Numbered from the stretch's first letter, positions 34,710-44,156 are shown. The stretch: 64,000 bases of DNA from Melioribacteraceae bacterium 4301-Me (GCA_041538185.1 JBGORM010000002.1:310001-374000); one strand, 5' to 3'. A program made the numbers and translations. Notes: generated by a model from the letters alone, not told the origin.

Positions 34710-37139
34710 TTATTTATTTAGAACTTTCTCATCATTTATTTTCAGCTTATTTTCCAGCCATTCTCTTAGTGCTGGATCTTTTTCCAGCTCTTTATTTATT
34801 ACCTCATCAGGTTCAATTTTATTTTCCTTGAGAGTTTTAGCAAATAACTTGGTAGAGTTACTAAGCTGATTTTCCTTTCTAACACCAGCTAAAAACTCTT
34901 TCCATTCTAAAACTATCCTTCTAAAGTGTTTTTCGTGATGGTGCCTGTAATGATGTAATTCCATTTTTCCGTTAATCCAAACTAAGCTCATGGGGTATTC
35001 GCTAGGTTGAAAAATTACAAAGAACCAATGCCATACTACAATTGCAAGAGTAGCTAAGATTGCCTCATAAAAGTGAATGATTTCACTCACTCTTATTAAC
35101 CACGTTGGTGCCCAACTACCGACTAAAGTTGGAAACCAAAGAAACAAACCAGTAGTACCCATAACAACGGTTCCCCAAATTAAAGCCCAATATTCTGCTT
35201 TTTCGGTGTAGTCGTAATTATCAAAATTTGGTCTTTCCTTTTTGAGATGAAGGTAATAAAGCAGATTGTCTCTTGCATCAATTACGTCAGAGAATTTTGG
35301 TATAAGGCTTTTTAGGATTTCCCTTCCTCTGGGTGTAAAAATTAAATATAAGATATGATAAAGACCCAATGAGATTAAAATTACCGCTGCAGTTCTGTGA
35401 ACGTTTTGTCTAATAGTCTCAGTTAAACCCAAACTTTTTAATAATTCAGCCCACCAACTATTTTGGAATTTTAAAGCAAAACCTGTAATAGCCAAAAGTA
35501 TGAAAGAGGTAAGCAATATAAAATGTTGGATTACTTCATTTTTTGTAAATCTCGGTATTACTATTTCGCCTTCTAATCTCTTTTTCTTTCTCCTAACTTC
35601 GTGAATGTATATCAAGATATTATGTAAGAACATAGCTCCAATTACCGAGATTATAAGCCAAAAATAAATTGTGGAAACTATGTCTTCAATCTTTTGAGCT
35701 TTTTGTGTGATTGCTTTGTGTGAATAACTTTTAGCAAATGTTTCAGTTGCCTTGGGGTGACATTTTTGACAAGTCTTAGTTACATTTCTTTCGTTTACTG
35801 TAGATTCAGGATTCCACTTAGGAAGAATTTTATGAACTGAATGGCAATCCACGCACATCGCAGCATCTTTATCACCACGCATAACGGCAAGGCCATGATA
35901 ACTATCCTGATAAGATTTAACGACACCACCTTCAGTTCCAAAACGTACTGTCATTCGTGGGTCTTCATGACAGATAACACAAGTTTTTTCTTGAAGCTTT
36001 TTCTCTTCAATTTTTTTATTAACAATATTAACTGCTTGAATGCTATGCTCGGTATGGCAATCATTACAAACTGGTGCTTCTCTAATTCCTTGTTTTGCTC
36101 TAATCCAATGAATTGATTGTTCGTAATCATTTACAATATTTTGATGGCACTGGCTGCAAGTAGCTGGAATGTTGAAGCTAGATATTTTTGATCCGGGTTG
36201 AATCCTGTTCTTGATATCGTGAACTCCGTGACATGTTGTGCATGTTGCTGCTATTTTCCCTTCAGCAACAAGTTTGCCATGTACTGAATTTTCGTATTGA
36301 ATGCCGGGATTTTTTATTGGCAAATTATATTTTCTAACAAGCTTAGGATTATCATGGCATTTAGCACAAGTAGAAGCAATATTAACTGGGTAAACTGAAC
36401 TTTTTGGATTGTTAACTGGTAATATTTCGTGAGAACCGTGACAATCCCAGCATTTTGCAGCCTCATCAATCCCTTCACTTAAAGCAATTCCATGAATACT
36501 TTCTTTATGCTCTTTTGCTATTTGGCCGTGACATAAATAACAATCTGCTTTTTGCGTTACTTTGACGTTTTGAGGATGTTCGTTAAGATTTTTTGCAATA
36601 TAATTATGACAATCTGCACATTCTAAATTTTTATGAACAGATTGGCTTAAATGTGGTTTTATGTCTTTTTGCTCGTGGCATTCAAAACAAACATTTGAGG
36701 AAGTACGTTTAACATGGTATGTTGAAGCTAATGTTGTGCTCATGTCCGCGTGACACTTACCACAATATTGCTTTGATTTGTCGCTTACTTTTTCCGCTGA
36801 AATAATTTTGTGTGTATCGTGACATGTAGTACACGTTGGTGCATTTTTGACAGTTTTAAGTCTCCTATGAATATCATTTTTCATTGATTCAGCGTATTCT
36901 TCATGGCACACACTGCAATTAACTTTTTTTGCTCCTTTGTCAATATGCTCTTCATTTTTTACATCGGTATGGCAATCTTCACAGCCAATAATTTTTTCGT
37001 GAACTGAATTGGCAATAACATTTTCATGGCAATCAAGGCAATTAAAATTTTGTGCAGTTAATGGCGAGGTTGACAGAAAAAGAAAAAGCACAAAAATCAA
37101 TTTAGCAATAAAAAGAAATTTTACTATAGTATTTTTCAT
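34710..37139 (-). CDS. 16-haem cytochrome c fused to a b-type cytochrome membrane domain
   Basis: An 809-residue protein. After a signal peptide it carries sixteen CxxCH motifs (residues about 33-460). A membrane helix near 490-515 and a four-helix cytochrome b domain of the b561/formate dehydrogenase gamma type (about 535-760) follow, with His pairs such as NVHRTAAVILI, LGLYHILY and IIHFYEAI. The C-terminal tail is cytoplasmic. This layout predicts a quinol-oxidising or -reducing b haem module wired directly to a periplasmic haem chain, in the manner of CbcL-type proteins. The membrane domain is a clear paralogue of the separate cytochrome b encoded upstream (37153-38019). Axial ligands cannot be assigned by eye. 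Confidence 0.9.
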   Translation of the reverse strand: MKNTIVKFLFIAKLIFVLFLFLSTSPLTAQNFNCLDCHENVIANSVHEKIIGCEDCHTDVKNEEHIDKGAKKVNCSVCHEEYAESMKNDIHRRLKTVKNAPTCTTCHDTHKIISAEKVSDKSKQYCGKCHADMSTTLASTYHVKRTSSNVCFECHEQKDIKPHLSQSVHKNLECADCHNYIAKNLNEHPQNVKVTQKADCYLCHGQIAKEHKESIHGIALSEGIDEAAKCWDCHGSHEILPVNNPKSSVYPVNIASTCAKCHDNPKLVRKYNLPIKNPGIQYENSVHGKLVAEGKIAATCTTCHGVHDIKNRIQPGSKISSFNIPATCSQCHQNIVNDYEQSIHWIRAKQGIREAPVCNDCHTEHSIQAVNIVNKKIEEKKLQEKTCVICHEDPRMTVRFGTEGGVVKSYQDSYHGLAVMRGDKDAAMCVDCHSVHKILPKWNPESTVNERNVTKTCQKCHPKATETFAKSYSHKAITQKAQKIEDIVSTIYFWLIISVIGAMFLHNILIYIHEVRRKKKRLEGEIVIPRFTKNEVIQHFILLTSFILLAITGFALKFQNSWWAELLKSLGLTETIRQNVHRTAAVILISLGLYHILYLIFTPRGREILKSLIPKFSDVIDARDNLLYYLHLKKERPNFDNYDYTEKAEYWALIWGTVVMGTTGLFLWFPTLVGSWAPTWLIRVSEIIHFYEAILATLAIVVWHWFFVIFQPSEYPMSLVWINGKMELHHYRHHHEKHFRRIVLEWKEFLAGVRKENQLSNSTKLFAKTLKENKIEPDEVINKELEKDPALREWLENKLKINDEKVLNK

Positions 37140-37152
37140 TATTATTTAGTTT

Positions 37153-38019
37153 TTATTTGTAGACAAATATCATCGAATATAAAATAAGAACAATAATTGT
37201 TAGCCCAATGAATAAGGCTATGAAACCGAATATTTTTGCAGCCTTATCTAAAGCTGAAGAAGGTGGAACGTTATTTATCTTTGTCTTGTACTTATCTTCG
37301 TTCATAATTAACTCAAATTCTCTTGGTCGGTCTTTTTTTAATTCTTCGAGGGAAACTTTACCTGTAAAAATAACTCTGTCCATTGGAAATTTGTCAGGCC
37401 TAAAATGTGTATTGAAAAAATGAACAGTAAAAATAAATCCTACTGCTAAGAGTGCCTCGTCGCTATGAATTATGGTTGCAATATTAATAAACCACCCTGG
37501 GAAACCAAGTTTAGTAAAAAATTCAGGGAACCATAAGAAAAGTCCGCTCGAGCCTATAACAGCAACTCCCCAAAAAACTGCAAAATAATCGAACTTTTCC
37601 CAATATGTCCATCGTCCATATGCTGGTCGTTTCCCAATTCCAAAAAACCACTTCATTGTTTGGTAAAACTCAATTAAATCACGCTTATTAAACATTAACG
37701 AGCTTTCACCTTTAAGTAAATCTTTAATTTTTTGTTTTCTTTTTTTCTTTTTCTTTATTAGATAACCAATGTGCATAAAAAAATAGAAAAAAGTAATTAA
37801 TGCAGCAACTCTGTGAATGAAGCCCGTAACTTCATAGCCGCCTAGTATTTTAGAAATGAATTGAAAAACACTAACACCAGAAAATTTTATAACCATTCCT
37901 GTAATTGCAAGAGATAAAAAACTAATTATAACAAGCAGGTGTAAGAATCTCGAAAATGCGTCAAAACGTTCGTAATATTTTCCTTGAATATTGTTTTCTA
38001 AAAAATTTTGGTCATTCAT
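37153..38019 (-). CDS. Membrane cytochrome b (b561/FdhI type)
   Basis: A 288-residue membrane protein with four core helices and an additional C-terminal helix. Likely haem-ligand histidines lie in FLHLLVIISFLSLAITG, GFIHRVAAL, FFMHIGYL and IIHSDEALL. The segment GLFLWFPEFF and 'KFPMD' closely match the cytochrome b domain of the 16-haem fusion protein (GLFLWFP, YPMS), so the two arose by duplication. Its start overlaps the stop of the 19-haem cytochrome gene by 8 bases, so the two products probably form one quinone:cytochrome c oxidoreductase. The reaction direction is not known. Confidence 0.9.
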   Translation of the reverse strand: MNDQNFLENNIQGKYYERFDAFSRFLHLLVIISFLSLAITGMVIKFSGVSVFQFISKILGGYEVTGFIHRVAALITFFYFFMHIGYLIKKKKKRKQKIKDLLKGESSLMFNKRDLIEFYQTMKWFFGIGKRPAYGRWTYWEKFDYFAVFWGVAVIGSSGLFLWFPEFFTKLGFPGWFINIATIIHSDEALLAVGFIFTVHFFNTHFRPDKFPMDRVIFTGKVSLEELKKDRPREFELIMNEDKYKTKINNVPPSSALDKAAKIFGFIALFIGLTIIVLILYSMIFVYK

Positions 38020-39958
38020 GATTTTGCGATTTTTGTTTTTTCTTTTCTTTTAATGCTCTTGGCAGCCAGAGTAAAGTATGTAACCCGAAAAAAGTAAAAG
38101 TGCCAGCTAATAAAATTGTCATAAACCAAAAAGTATAAAATAAATATGGATACTTTTCTTTATCGTGGTGAGTTGCATGTGTTAAGTAGCCTACAAATTT
38201 TCTATTGGAGTTAGGATGACATTTTTTACAAGTCTGAACAATGTTAGCTCTACTTAAGGTTGAATTAGGATTATCCGGTGGTAAAATTTTATGTGAGCCG
38301 TGACAATCGGAACACTTTGCTGCTTTTGCTTCACCGAGTTTAGAGACCTTTCCATGAAAAGTATCGAAGTAAGTTTTGCTAACGTCTTCGTGACATTTGC
38401 CACATTGGTTAATAATTTTTTGCCGGAACAAGCTTTGATCCGTTCTGATTATTGTATGGGACTCGTGACAAGTATTACATACTGGTAACTTTTTATCTGT
38501 TTTCGTTACAGTAGGGCTATGAATACTTTTCTTAAAATCTTCGTAAACACCAAGATGGCATTTAGCGCATGTTGATGCAATATTGTTAGGATTTACAGTT
38601 GAACGAGGATCGGAAGGGGGTAGTTCTCTGTGACTTGTATGGCAATCGATGCATGTTGCTGTGACCAGTAATCCACTTTGTAGTAATCCTTTTCCATGTA
38701 TGCTTTCGGTATAATTTTTTATTATATGCTCATTACCTTTTGCAATTAATTTTGTTGCTTTAGCTCCATCCTGATGACATTGAGAACATAGTGCAGGTAT
38801 GTTCTTAGAGAATGTAAACGATTTTAGATTGTTCTTGGATAAAACATTGTGTTTGCCGTGACAATCTGTGCAATACGGTGCATCTGGGTTACCTTTGTAA
38901 AATAATGTTCCATGCTGGCTTGATTGGTAATCTGAAACTTGTTGTGAATGACAAATTGAGCAATCAACAGTGCCGCTGTTTAAACACACAGGATTTTTTG
39001 ATTTACTAATATTAACATGGCACTTTATACATGAATTTGTAGCATGAACAGATTCTTTGAATTCAGCTAAGTTAATGTAAAGCGAAATTTTTTTACCGTC
39101 TTTAACTTTATACAAGTTCTTATCACCATGACATTTCATACACATATCATCTGGAAAACTGTCATCGTAAAACACTTTTCTTACTCGGTGAGGCTGATGA
39201 CAATCAATACAGACAGGAATTTTGTTTGGCTCCTTTTCCCATAATTCACCGCGAATTACTTTTTGGTGGACCTGCTCAATTTGTCTATGGCATTTAGTGC
39301 AGGTTTTTATAACATTGTTTCTGTTAATTGTAGAATTAGGGTCTTGAGGCGGCAAAATATCATGTGACGTATGGCAGCTTGTACAAACAGCCGTTACAAT
39401 TAAACCTCTCTTAAATAAGCCTTCACCATGAATTGATTCCTGATAATCTTCTAAAATATGTTTTTCAGTAATAAACCTTAATTTTGAAACGGGTGTCCCT
39501 TCTTTGTGACATGTTCCGCATAACGAAGGAATGTTCATAACATAAGTTTTAGATTTTGAATTTGTGGAGGGAAGTATATCATGTTTGCCATGACAATCTA
39601 TGCACGCAGGTGCTAAGTAAACTCCCCTTGATAATGCAACCCCGTGCAGACTTTTTTGGTAGTGTTTAGATTCATTATCGTGGCAGACTGAACAATCTAC
39701 TTTTTGTAATTTTTCAGGATGTGGTAAATTATCCGGGTCAACATCAGTATGGCAACCTGTACAGCTAATTTGCTCATGGATTGAGTTAGAAAATATTTTC
39801 CCGTTGACAAATAAGGAAATTACTTTTCCATTACTTTCTGTTGTTAAAGTTCTATCGCCGTGACAGTCTAAACAAACCTGGTCATCCTTACTCTGCGGTA
39901 AAAGAGAGCTGTTTGTTAAAAAAAATAAGGTTAATGCTGAAATAAAATATTTTTTCAT
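38012..39958 (-). CDS. 19-haem membrane-anchored cytochrome c with internal duplication
   Basis: A 648-residue exported cytochrome with a signal peptide (residues 1-22) and one C-terminal membrane helix (about 605-630). Nineteen CxxCH motifs are present. Haems 1-8 (residues about 29-255) and 9-16 (about 275-495) repeat in the same order with the same flanking words: CxxCHGD first, CxDCHGKH fourth, CxxCHTSH sixth. A three-haem extension (CGKCH, CSDCH, CKKCH) follows. The protein therefore looks like a duplicated eight-haem module. It heads the run with the cytochrome b and the 16-haem fusion gene and presumably takes electrons from the membrane b subunit. Confidence 0.9.
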   Translation of the reverse strand: MKKYFISALTLFFLTNSSLLPQSKDDQVCLDCHGDRTLTTESNGKVISLFVNGKIFSNSIHEQISCTGCHTDVDPDNLPHPEKLQKVDCSVCHDNESKHYQKSLHGVALSRGVYLAPACIDCHGKHDILPSTNSKSKTYVMNIPSLCGTCHKEGTPVSKLRFITEKHILEDYQESIHGEGLFKRGLIVTAVCTSCHTSHDILPPQDPNSTINRNNVIKTCTKCHRQIEQVHQKVIRGELWEKEPNKIPVCIDCHQPHRVRKVFYDDSFPDDMCMKCHGDKNLYKVKDGKKISLYINLAEFKESVHATNSCIKCHVNISKSKNPVCLNSGTVDCSICHSQQVSDYQSSQHGTLFYKGNPDAPYCTDCHGKHNVLSKNNLKSFTFSKNIPALCSQCHQDGAKATKLIAKGNEHIIKNYTESIHGKGLLQSGLLVTATCIDCHTSHRELPPSDPRSTVNPNNIASTCAKCHLGVYEDFKKSIHSPTVTKTDKKLPVCNTCHESHTIIRTDQSLFRQKIINQCGKCHEDVSKTYFDTFHGKVSKLGEAKAAKCSDCHGSHKILPPDNPNSTLSRANIVQTCKKCHPNSNRKFVGYLTHATHHDKEKYPYLFYTFWFMTILLAGTFTFFGLHTLLWLPRALKEKKKQKSQNHE

Positions 39959-40241
39959 TAAAATTTAATCAGCTGTTGAAGAGTAAAAAATATGTCAAAA
40001 ATCATGCTCAATTAACTAATTAATTTTTGGATTAAAAGATAGTCTATTCACAAATTTACCTTAAAGAAATTTTTGTTTGGTAATATTTTTTTTAATAATG
40101 AGAAACTTATTATCAATGTAAAGGATAAAGAGTCAACATATCTTTAATTACCCTAAAAAACTACTTTTTAGAAAATACTGCTCAAAATCTTTTCGTAAGA
40201 AGAAAATCTTAATACAATCCTATTGGATAACATAGTTTAAG
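39959..40241. other. Intergenic region before the 19-haem cytochrome operon
   Basis: A 283-base AT-rich spacer between the 19-haem gene start and the stop of the second regulator gene. A TTGACA on the minus strand (39993-39998) has no good -10 partner at 16-18 bases. No small gene, RNA or strong hairpin was seen. Confidence 0.4.
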
Positions 40242-41399
40242 CTAATCTCTCTTAAAAAACTTTGAAACTATGATATGCCAGTGCTTTTCTTCTAATTTAC
40301 CCAATTGTCCAATGAATAGTTCATCAAAATCCTTTTTATCTTTTTCAGTTTTTAAGTAATCTTGAATAAACTTCATGTATTCATCTATTTCATTTTGATA
40401 GAAATTAACAGCGGACTTGCCAATTTTTAAATCTTTCAATTCTGTATCAAGGTTATCGGCATCGATAGAGCAAATCCAGTTTTTTTCGTAAGGAGTAAAA
40501 TTCAAAAGCGATAAATTCTCTGAAAGCTCATGATTAATTTTGGAAACTTGTCCGCTCAACGGTGAACCAAAAGTAATTCTTTTTTTATTTTGTTTAATGC
40601 TAAATAATGGTTGACCTTTTTGAACTTTCATTCCAAGGTTTGGAAATTCAATATCTTCAATATCACCAATTAATTTTTTTGCAAAATCATCAATGCCAAC
40701 TTTAACTGTGCCGTCCTGCGATACACTTGCCCATGTGTGATTTTCTGATATAAATACGCCGCCTGGTATTGAGAATTCTCCTTTGCTGAATTTTTCCGCT
40801 TCTTCAAAATGAGTTATGTGTACACGTGGTTTTAATTGTTTCCGTATTCTTTCTTGTCGTTTAATAAGTGAGTTATTGGTAAATTTAAGCAATTCGTCTT
40901 CGGTAAATGGTTTTTGGACATAATCCATTGCGCCGTATTTCATACAATCTACAGCGGTTTCTACAGTTGCATACCCAGTTATTATTATAACATCAATATC
41001 TGGCCGTAAGTTTTTTATAATTTTAGTTACTTCCACACCATCCATCTCAGGCATTTTAAGGTCAGTAAAAACAAAATCATAATGGTGGGATTTTATTAGA
41101 TTGATTGCTTCGGGACCGGAGTTGACTGTATCCACTGAATAGCCGTCTAAGACAAGAATTTTTCTAAAGCTGTCAAGTATGATATCTTCATCGTCTACGC
41201 ATAGTATACGAGCTTTGGGATTTGGCACTTCAGCTCGCTTTAATGAAACCGCTTCTTTACTGAAATCAACTCTTAAACTCTCTTCTAAAATGGCAGCTCT
41301 TTCCTTACGAATTTTCTTGGCTTGAATATTTTTAATTACGAATCTTATGACAATATCTGCAATTATAAATACAATTAATGCTAAAATAAACAGAGGCAT
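40242..41399 (-). CDS. Membrane-anchored response regulator with GcvH-like output domain (lipoyl Lys position kept)
   Basis: A 385-residue protein. Residues 1-24 form a membrane helix, so the protein is tethered to the inner membrane. A receiver domain spans about 64-180 (CVDDED, Asp113 in FTDLKMPEMDG, Thr141, Lys163 in VQKPF). A domain like the glycine-cleavage H protein covers about 205-340 (HTWASVSQDGTVKVGIDDFA, GSPLSGQVSKIN). By alignment to the H-protein ESVKAASD segment, K272 in QNKKR occupies the lipoyl-lysine position, though the surroundings differ. There is no DNA-binding domain. It is last in the operon that begins with the FeS/NrfD/13-haem complex. AAGGAG precedes the ATG. Confidence 0.85.
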   Translation of the reverse strand: MPLFILALIVFIIADIVIRFVIKNIQAKKIRKERAAILEESLRVDFSKEAVSLKRAEVPNPKARILCVDDEDIILDSFRKILVLDGYSVDTVNSGPEAINLIKSHHYDFVFTDLKMPEMDGVEVTKIIKNLRPDIDVIIITGYATVETAVDCMKYGAMDYVQKPFTEDELLKFTNNSLIKRQERIRKQLKPRVHITHFEEAEKFSKGEFSIPGGVFISENHTWASVSQDGTVKVGIDDFAKKLIGDIEDIEFPNLGMKVQKGQPLFSIKQNKKRITFGSPLSGQVSKINHELSENLSLLNFTPYEKNWICSIDADNLDTELKDLKIGKSAVNFYQNEIDEYMKFIQDYLKTEKDKKDFDELFIGQLGKLEEKHWHIIVSKFFKRD

Positions 41400-41488
41400 T
41401 ATTTATCTCCTTATATTAACTTTATTTTTTATCACTTTTAAAAGATTTCCTCAAAATTATTACCTGTGAAAATTCGTGTATTTTGTGT

Positions 41489-42280
41489 CTATGATCTATC
41501 TGAGCTGCATGGTATTAGTTTTTTTATTTCGTATTCATATTCTGTTGGTATAAATCTATAAATCCAACCCTCGAAGTAGGGGTCCTTTTCAATCAGTTGA
41601 GGATTAGTGATTAGTTTCTCGTTTATCGAGATAATTTTGCCGCTTAAAGGAGATAATAAATGATGAGTTAAATTTTCTTCAGTTTCGAACCATGCACAAG
41701 CTTGCCCCTGCACAGCGTTGTCATTTACATTCATCAAGTTGATTTTCTTAATTGTATTTATTGTCTTGGTGTAAAGGTCTGTTGCACCAATTAAAACTGT
41801 TTCATCGTTTTCTTTGTTTAGCCAAGTGGAATAGCCAAGCCTGTAATATTTCGCTGGACATGGCACGTAGACAAACTCTATATTTTTAGCCTGTTTAGAT
41901 TTCAATAATTTCCAATAATTTAATCCTCTGTGAATTATGCTTATTAGTTCATCTGTTGTAAAAGGTTTAGGGATAAAACCGATTGCACCTTGGTAAAGCG
42001 ATTCCACAGCATTTTCAACTGTGGTGTAGCCGGTTGTAATAATTATTGGTATGTCAATTTTAAGTCGTTCTGTTTCTGCTATGAATTTAAAGCCATCCAT
42101 TTCTGGCATCATGATGTCACATATGATAAGTTTGAATTTCTCTTTCTGAAGTCGATTCAGAGCAGTTAAAGCATTTAACTCGCCTATGGCAGTAAATCCT
42201 TCCATAGAAGCAATTTTTATAACTGAATCTATTATTACCTGTTCATCGTCAATTATCAATATGTCGTATTCTTTTGCCAT
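41489..42280 (-). CDS. Response regulator with GcvH-like output domain lacking the lipoyl Lys
   Basis: A 263-residue soluble protein. The receiver spans residues 1-122 (LIIDDE, Asp55 in IICDIMMPEMDG, Lys105 in FIPKPF). The C-terminal part (about 135-255) resembles glycine-cleavage H protein: VLIGATDLYTKT, HHLLSPLSGKIISINEKL and YFEGWIYRF. The residue aligned with the lipoylated Lys is N203, so lipoylation at the usual site is not possible. It is a paralogue of the downstream membrane-anchored regulator, 89 bases away. It follows the haem-motif kinase by 21 bases, so that kinase is the likely phosphodonor. The output mechanism is unknown and is not DNA binding. Confidence 0.85.
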   Translation of the reverse strand: MAKEYDILIIDDEQVIIDSVIKIASMEGFTAIGELNALTALNRLQKEKFKLIICDIMMPEMDGFKFIAETERLKIDIPIIITTGYTTVENAVESLYQGAIGFIPKPFTTDELISIIHRGLNYWKLLKSKQAKNIEFVYVPCPAKYYRLGYSTWLNKENDETVLIGATDLYTKTINTIKKINLMNVNDNAVQGQACAWFETEENLTHHLLSPLSGKIISINEKLITNPQLIEKDPYFEGWIYRFIPTEYEYEIKKLIPCSSDRS

Positions 42281-42301
42281 CTTATAATTTTTTTTTAATC
42301 T

Positions 42302-44152
42302 TTATAAAGGCAATCGTATTGTAAAAGTAGTGCCTTTACCCACCTCGCTTTCTACGTTTATTGTTCCATTATGAATTTCAATGATTCCCCAGATAACAGA
42401 TAACCCGAGGCCGGTTCCTTTTTGTCCTTTGGTCGTAAAAAATGGATCAAATATTTTATTTAAATTTTCTTTTGGAATACCGCAGCCAGTATCTTTTACA
42501 GTTATCTCTATAAAATTTTTTTCGCTTTCTAATGGGATATCCCATTTTTGCCAATCGTCATTAAACTGAGCGCATCCTTTTATGTAACCATTATTAGGTA
42601 TTTTAATCTTGTAAACAGGTCCGCCACATTTTGGACATTTTTCATTTTTAGCTATTAGAGTTGTTTCGCATACGGGGCAAAGTAAATTATATGGTTTTTC
42701 TTTTTCAATTTTTATCTGAATGTCATCTTTATGTCTTCCATAAACAGCGTCTAAGTGAATAATCCCTTCGTTCTTTGCATTTCTTACTTTTAATTTTATA
42801 GATGGGAAACCTTCTATTTTATAATCATTTTCAATTAGATTATGATTTTTTTCACATACTGCTGATTTTACATTGGCAATTCCTTGAGAAAGTGTGGCTA
42901 CTGAAGTTTTGATAAAAATTTTACCACCATCTTTACTAATTGAATCGTTAGCATTTACTAATAAATTTATAAAAACTTGTTGCATTTGATTTGCATCGGC
43001 AGTAATGCTGGGTAATTTATCATCATAATTTTTTTCAATAATAACATTATTTAATCTTAGTTGGTTGTTAACAACGCTTAAAGCTCTGTCAATAATTTCA
43101 TTAATATTTATTTTTGTTTTTTTGGGAGTTGACTGACGAGCAAAATCTAAAAGTCCCCTTACTATTTCTCTGCTTCTCATTGTTTCTCTAACTATAACTT
43201 TTAAGTCCTCTTGCAATTCGGGATTATTTTGAGTTCGCTTCAATAAATAACTACTGTAAGTTAACACGCCAGTCAATGGGTTATTGATTTCATGAGCTAC
43301 ACCGGCTGCAAGTTGACCCAAAGAAGCCATTTTTTCTGACTGGAAGACCTGCATTTGCATTTCTTTGAGTTTTTTTATCATGTTGTTAAAAGATTGTGCT
43401 AATGTGCCTAATTCATCTTTAGTCGTTTCTTTAATGAAATAATTTAAATTTCCCAGCCCGACTTGGTTAGTTGCATTTACAAGTTCTTTGACTGGTTTAT
43501 CGACCCATCGTTTTATAAATAAGGCAATTATGAAACCAATAGCACTAACTGCGATTAAAGCGAAGATTAATCCCTGAATTTCGTTGTTGTGAATTTTTTC
43601 ATCAATTTCTTTTAAGTGAATAGAAACATCAAGTACCCCAAGCACTTTAGCAGAGGACGGATGTGCATGGCAGTCTGCTTCGTAGCAAGATTTTTCGTTG
43701 TAAATCGGGTTTATTACTCCCAAGATTCTTGATGAATCTTGCTCTGACCTGTAAATTCTTGTTCTATCATTAATTGCTAATTTTTCTAAGGGCTTATTTG
43801 CAGCATGACATGCATAACAACTTTCGGCATACTTATCGAGCATCTTTCCAATATCTTCATGTCTGTTTGAATAAATAATTTCGCCATCTTTATTGAACAC
43901 TCTAAGCGCATAAATTGCCGGATCTTTTCCTATTGTGTTAATTATATCATGAATCATTTCTCTCTGATTTAACATCATGCCGTGCCGTGTGCTGTTTTTA
44001 ATTGCATCACTTAACTCAAGGGCATGCCGTTCCACTTCACTTAGTAAAATGTTTGTCTCTGATTTTAAGTTAAGATAAGTGTAACCCCCAATAATCACTA
44101 TGGCAGTAACACCCACAATAAAGATTAATTTGAAACCAATTTTTCTGAACAT
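42302..44152 (-). CDS. Sensor histidine kinase with periplasmic c-haem motifs and a zinc ribbon inside the ATPase domain
   Basis: A 616-residue kinase. Membrane helices at about 8-27 and 194-213 bracket a periplasmic domain with two haem-binding motifs, CYACH (112-116) and CYEADCH (156-162, CxxxxCH). HAMP is at about 215-265 and HisKA has H287 in GVAHEINNPLTG. The HATPase domain has its N box at 397-402 and G1 at 554-558 (DTGCG). Between them lies an unusual insert of about 130 residues with a zinc-ribbon pattern: Cys492, Cys495, Cys506 and Cys509. It follows the 13-haem cytochrome gene by 4 bases, so it is probably made with the complex and senses its redox state. Confidence 0.88.
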   Translation of the reverse strand: MFRKIGFKLIFIVGVTAIVIIGGYTYLNLKSETNILLSEVERHALELSDAIKNSTRHGMMLNQREMIHDIINTIGKDPAIYALRVFNKDGEIIYSNRHEDIGKMLDKYAESCYACHAANKPLEKLAINDRTRIYRSEQDSSRILGVINPIYNEKSCYEADCHAHPSSAKVLGVLDVSIHLKEIDEKIHNNEIQGLIFALIAVSAIGFIIALFIKRWVDKPVKELVNATNQVGLGNLNYFIKETTKDELGTLAQSFNNMIKKLKEMQMQVFQSEKMASLGQLAAGVAHEINNPLTGVLTYSSYLLKRTQNNPELQEDLKVIVRETMRSREIVRGLLDFARQSTPKKTKININEIIDRALSVVNNQLRLNNVIIEKNYDDKLPSITADANQMQQVFINLLVNANDSISKDGGKIFIKTSVATLSQGIANVKSAVCEKNHNLIENDYKIEGFPSIKLKVRNAKNEGIIHLDAVYGRHKDDIQIKIEKEKPYNLLCPVCETTLIAKNEKCPKCGGPVYKIKIPNNGYIKGCAQFNDDWQKWDIPLESEKNFIEITVKDTGCGIPKENLNKIFDPFFTTKGQKGTGLGLSVIWGIIEIHNGTINVESEVGKGTTFTIRLPL

Positions 44153-44156
44153 AATT

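Noticed and set aside
39970..39998. Promoter for the 19-haem operon from TTGACA at 39993
   Set aside because: No acceptable -10 box at 16-18 bases; the hexamer alone is not enough.
40242..42280. Glycine cleavage system genes
   Set aside because: The H-like domains are fused to receiver domains, one lacks the lipoyl Lys, and no P, T or L protein gene is nearby.
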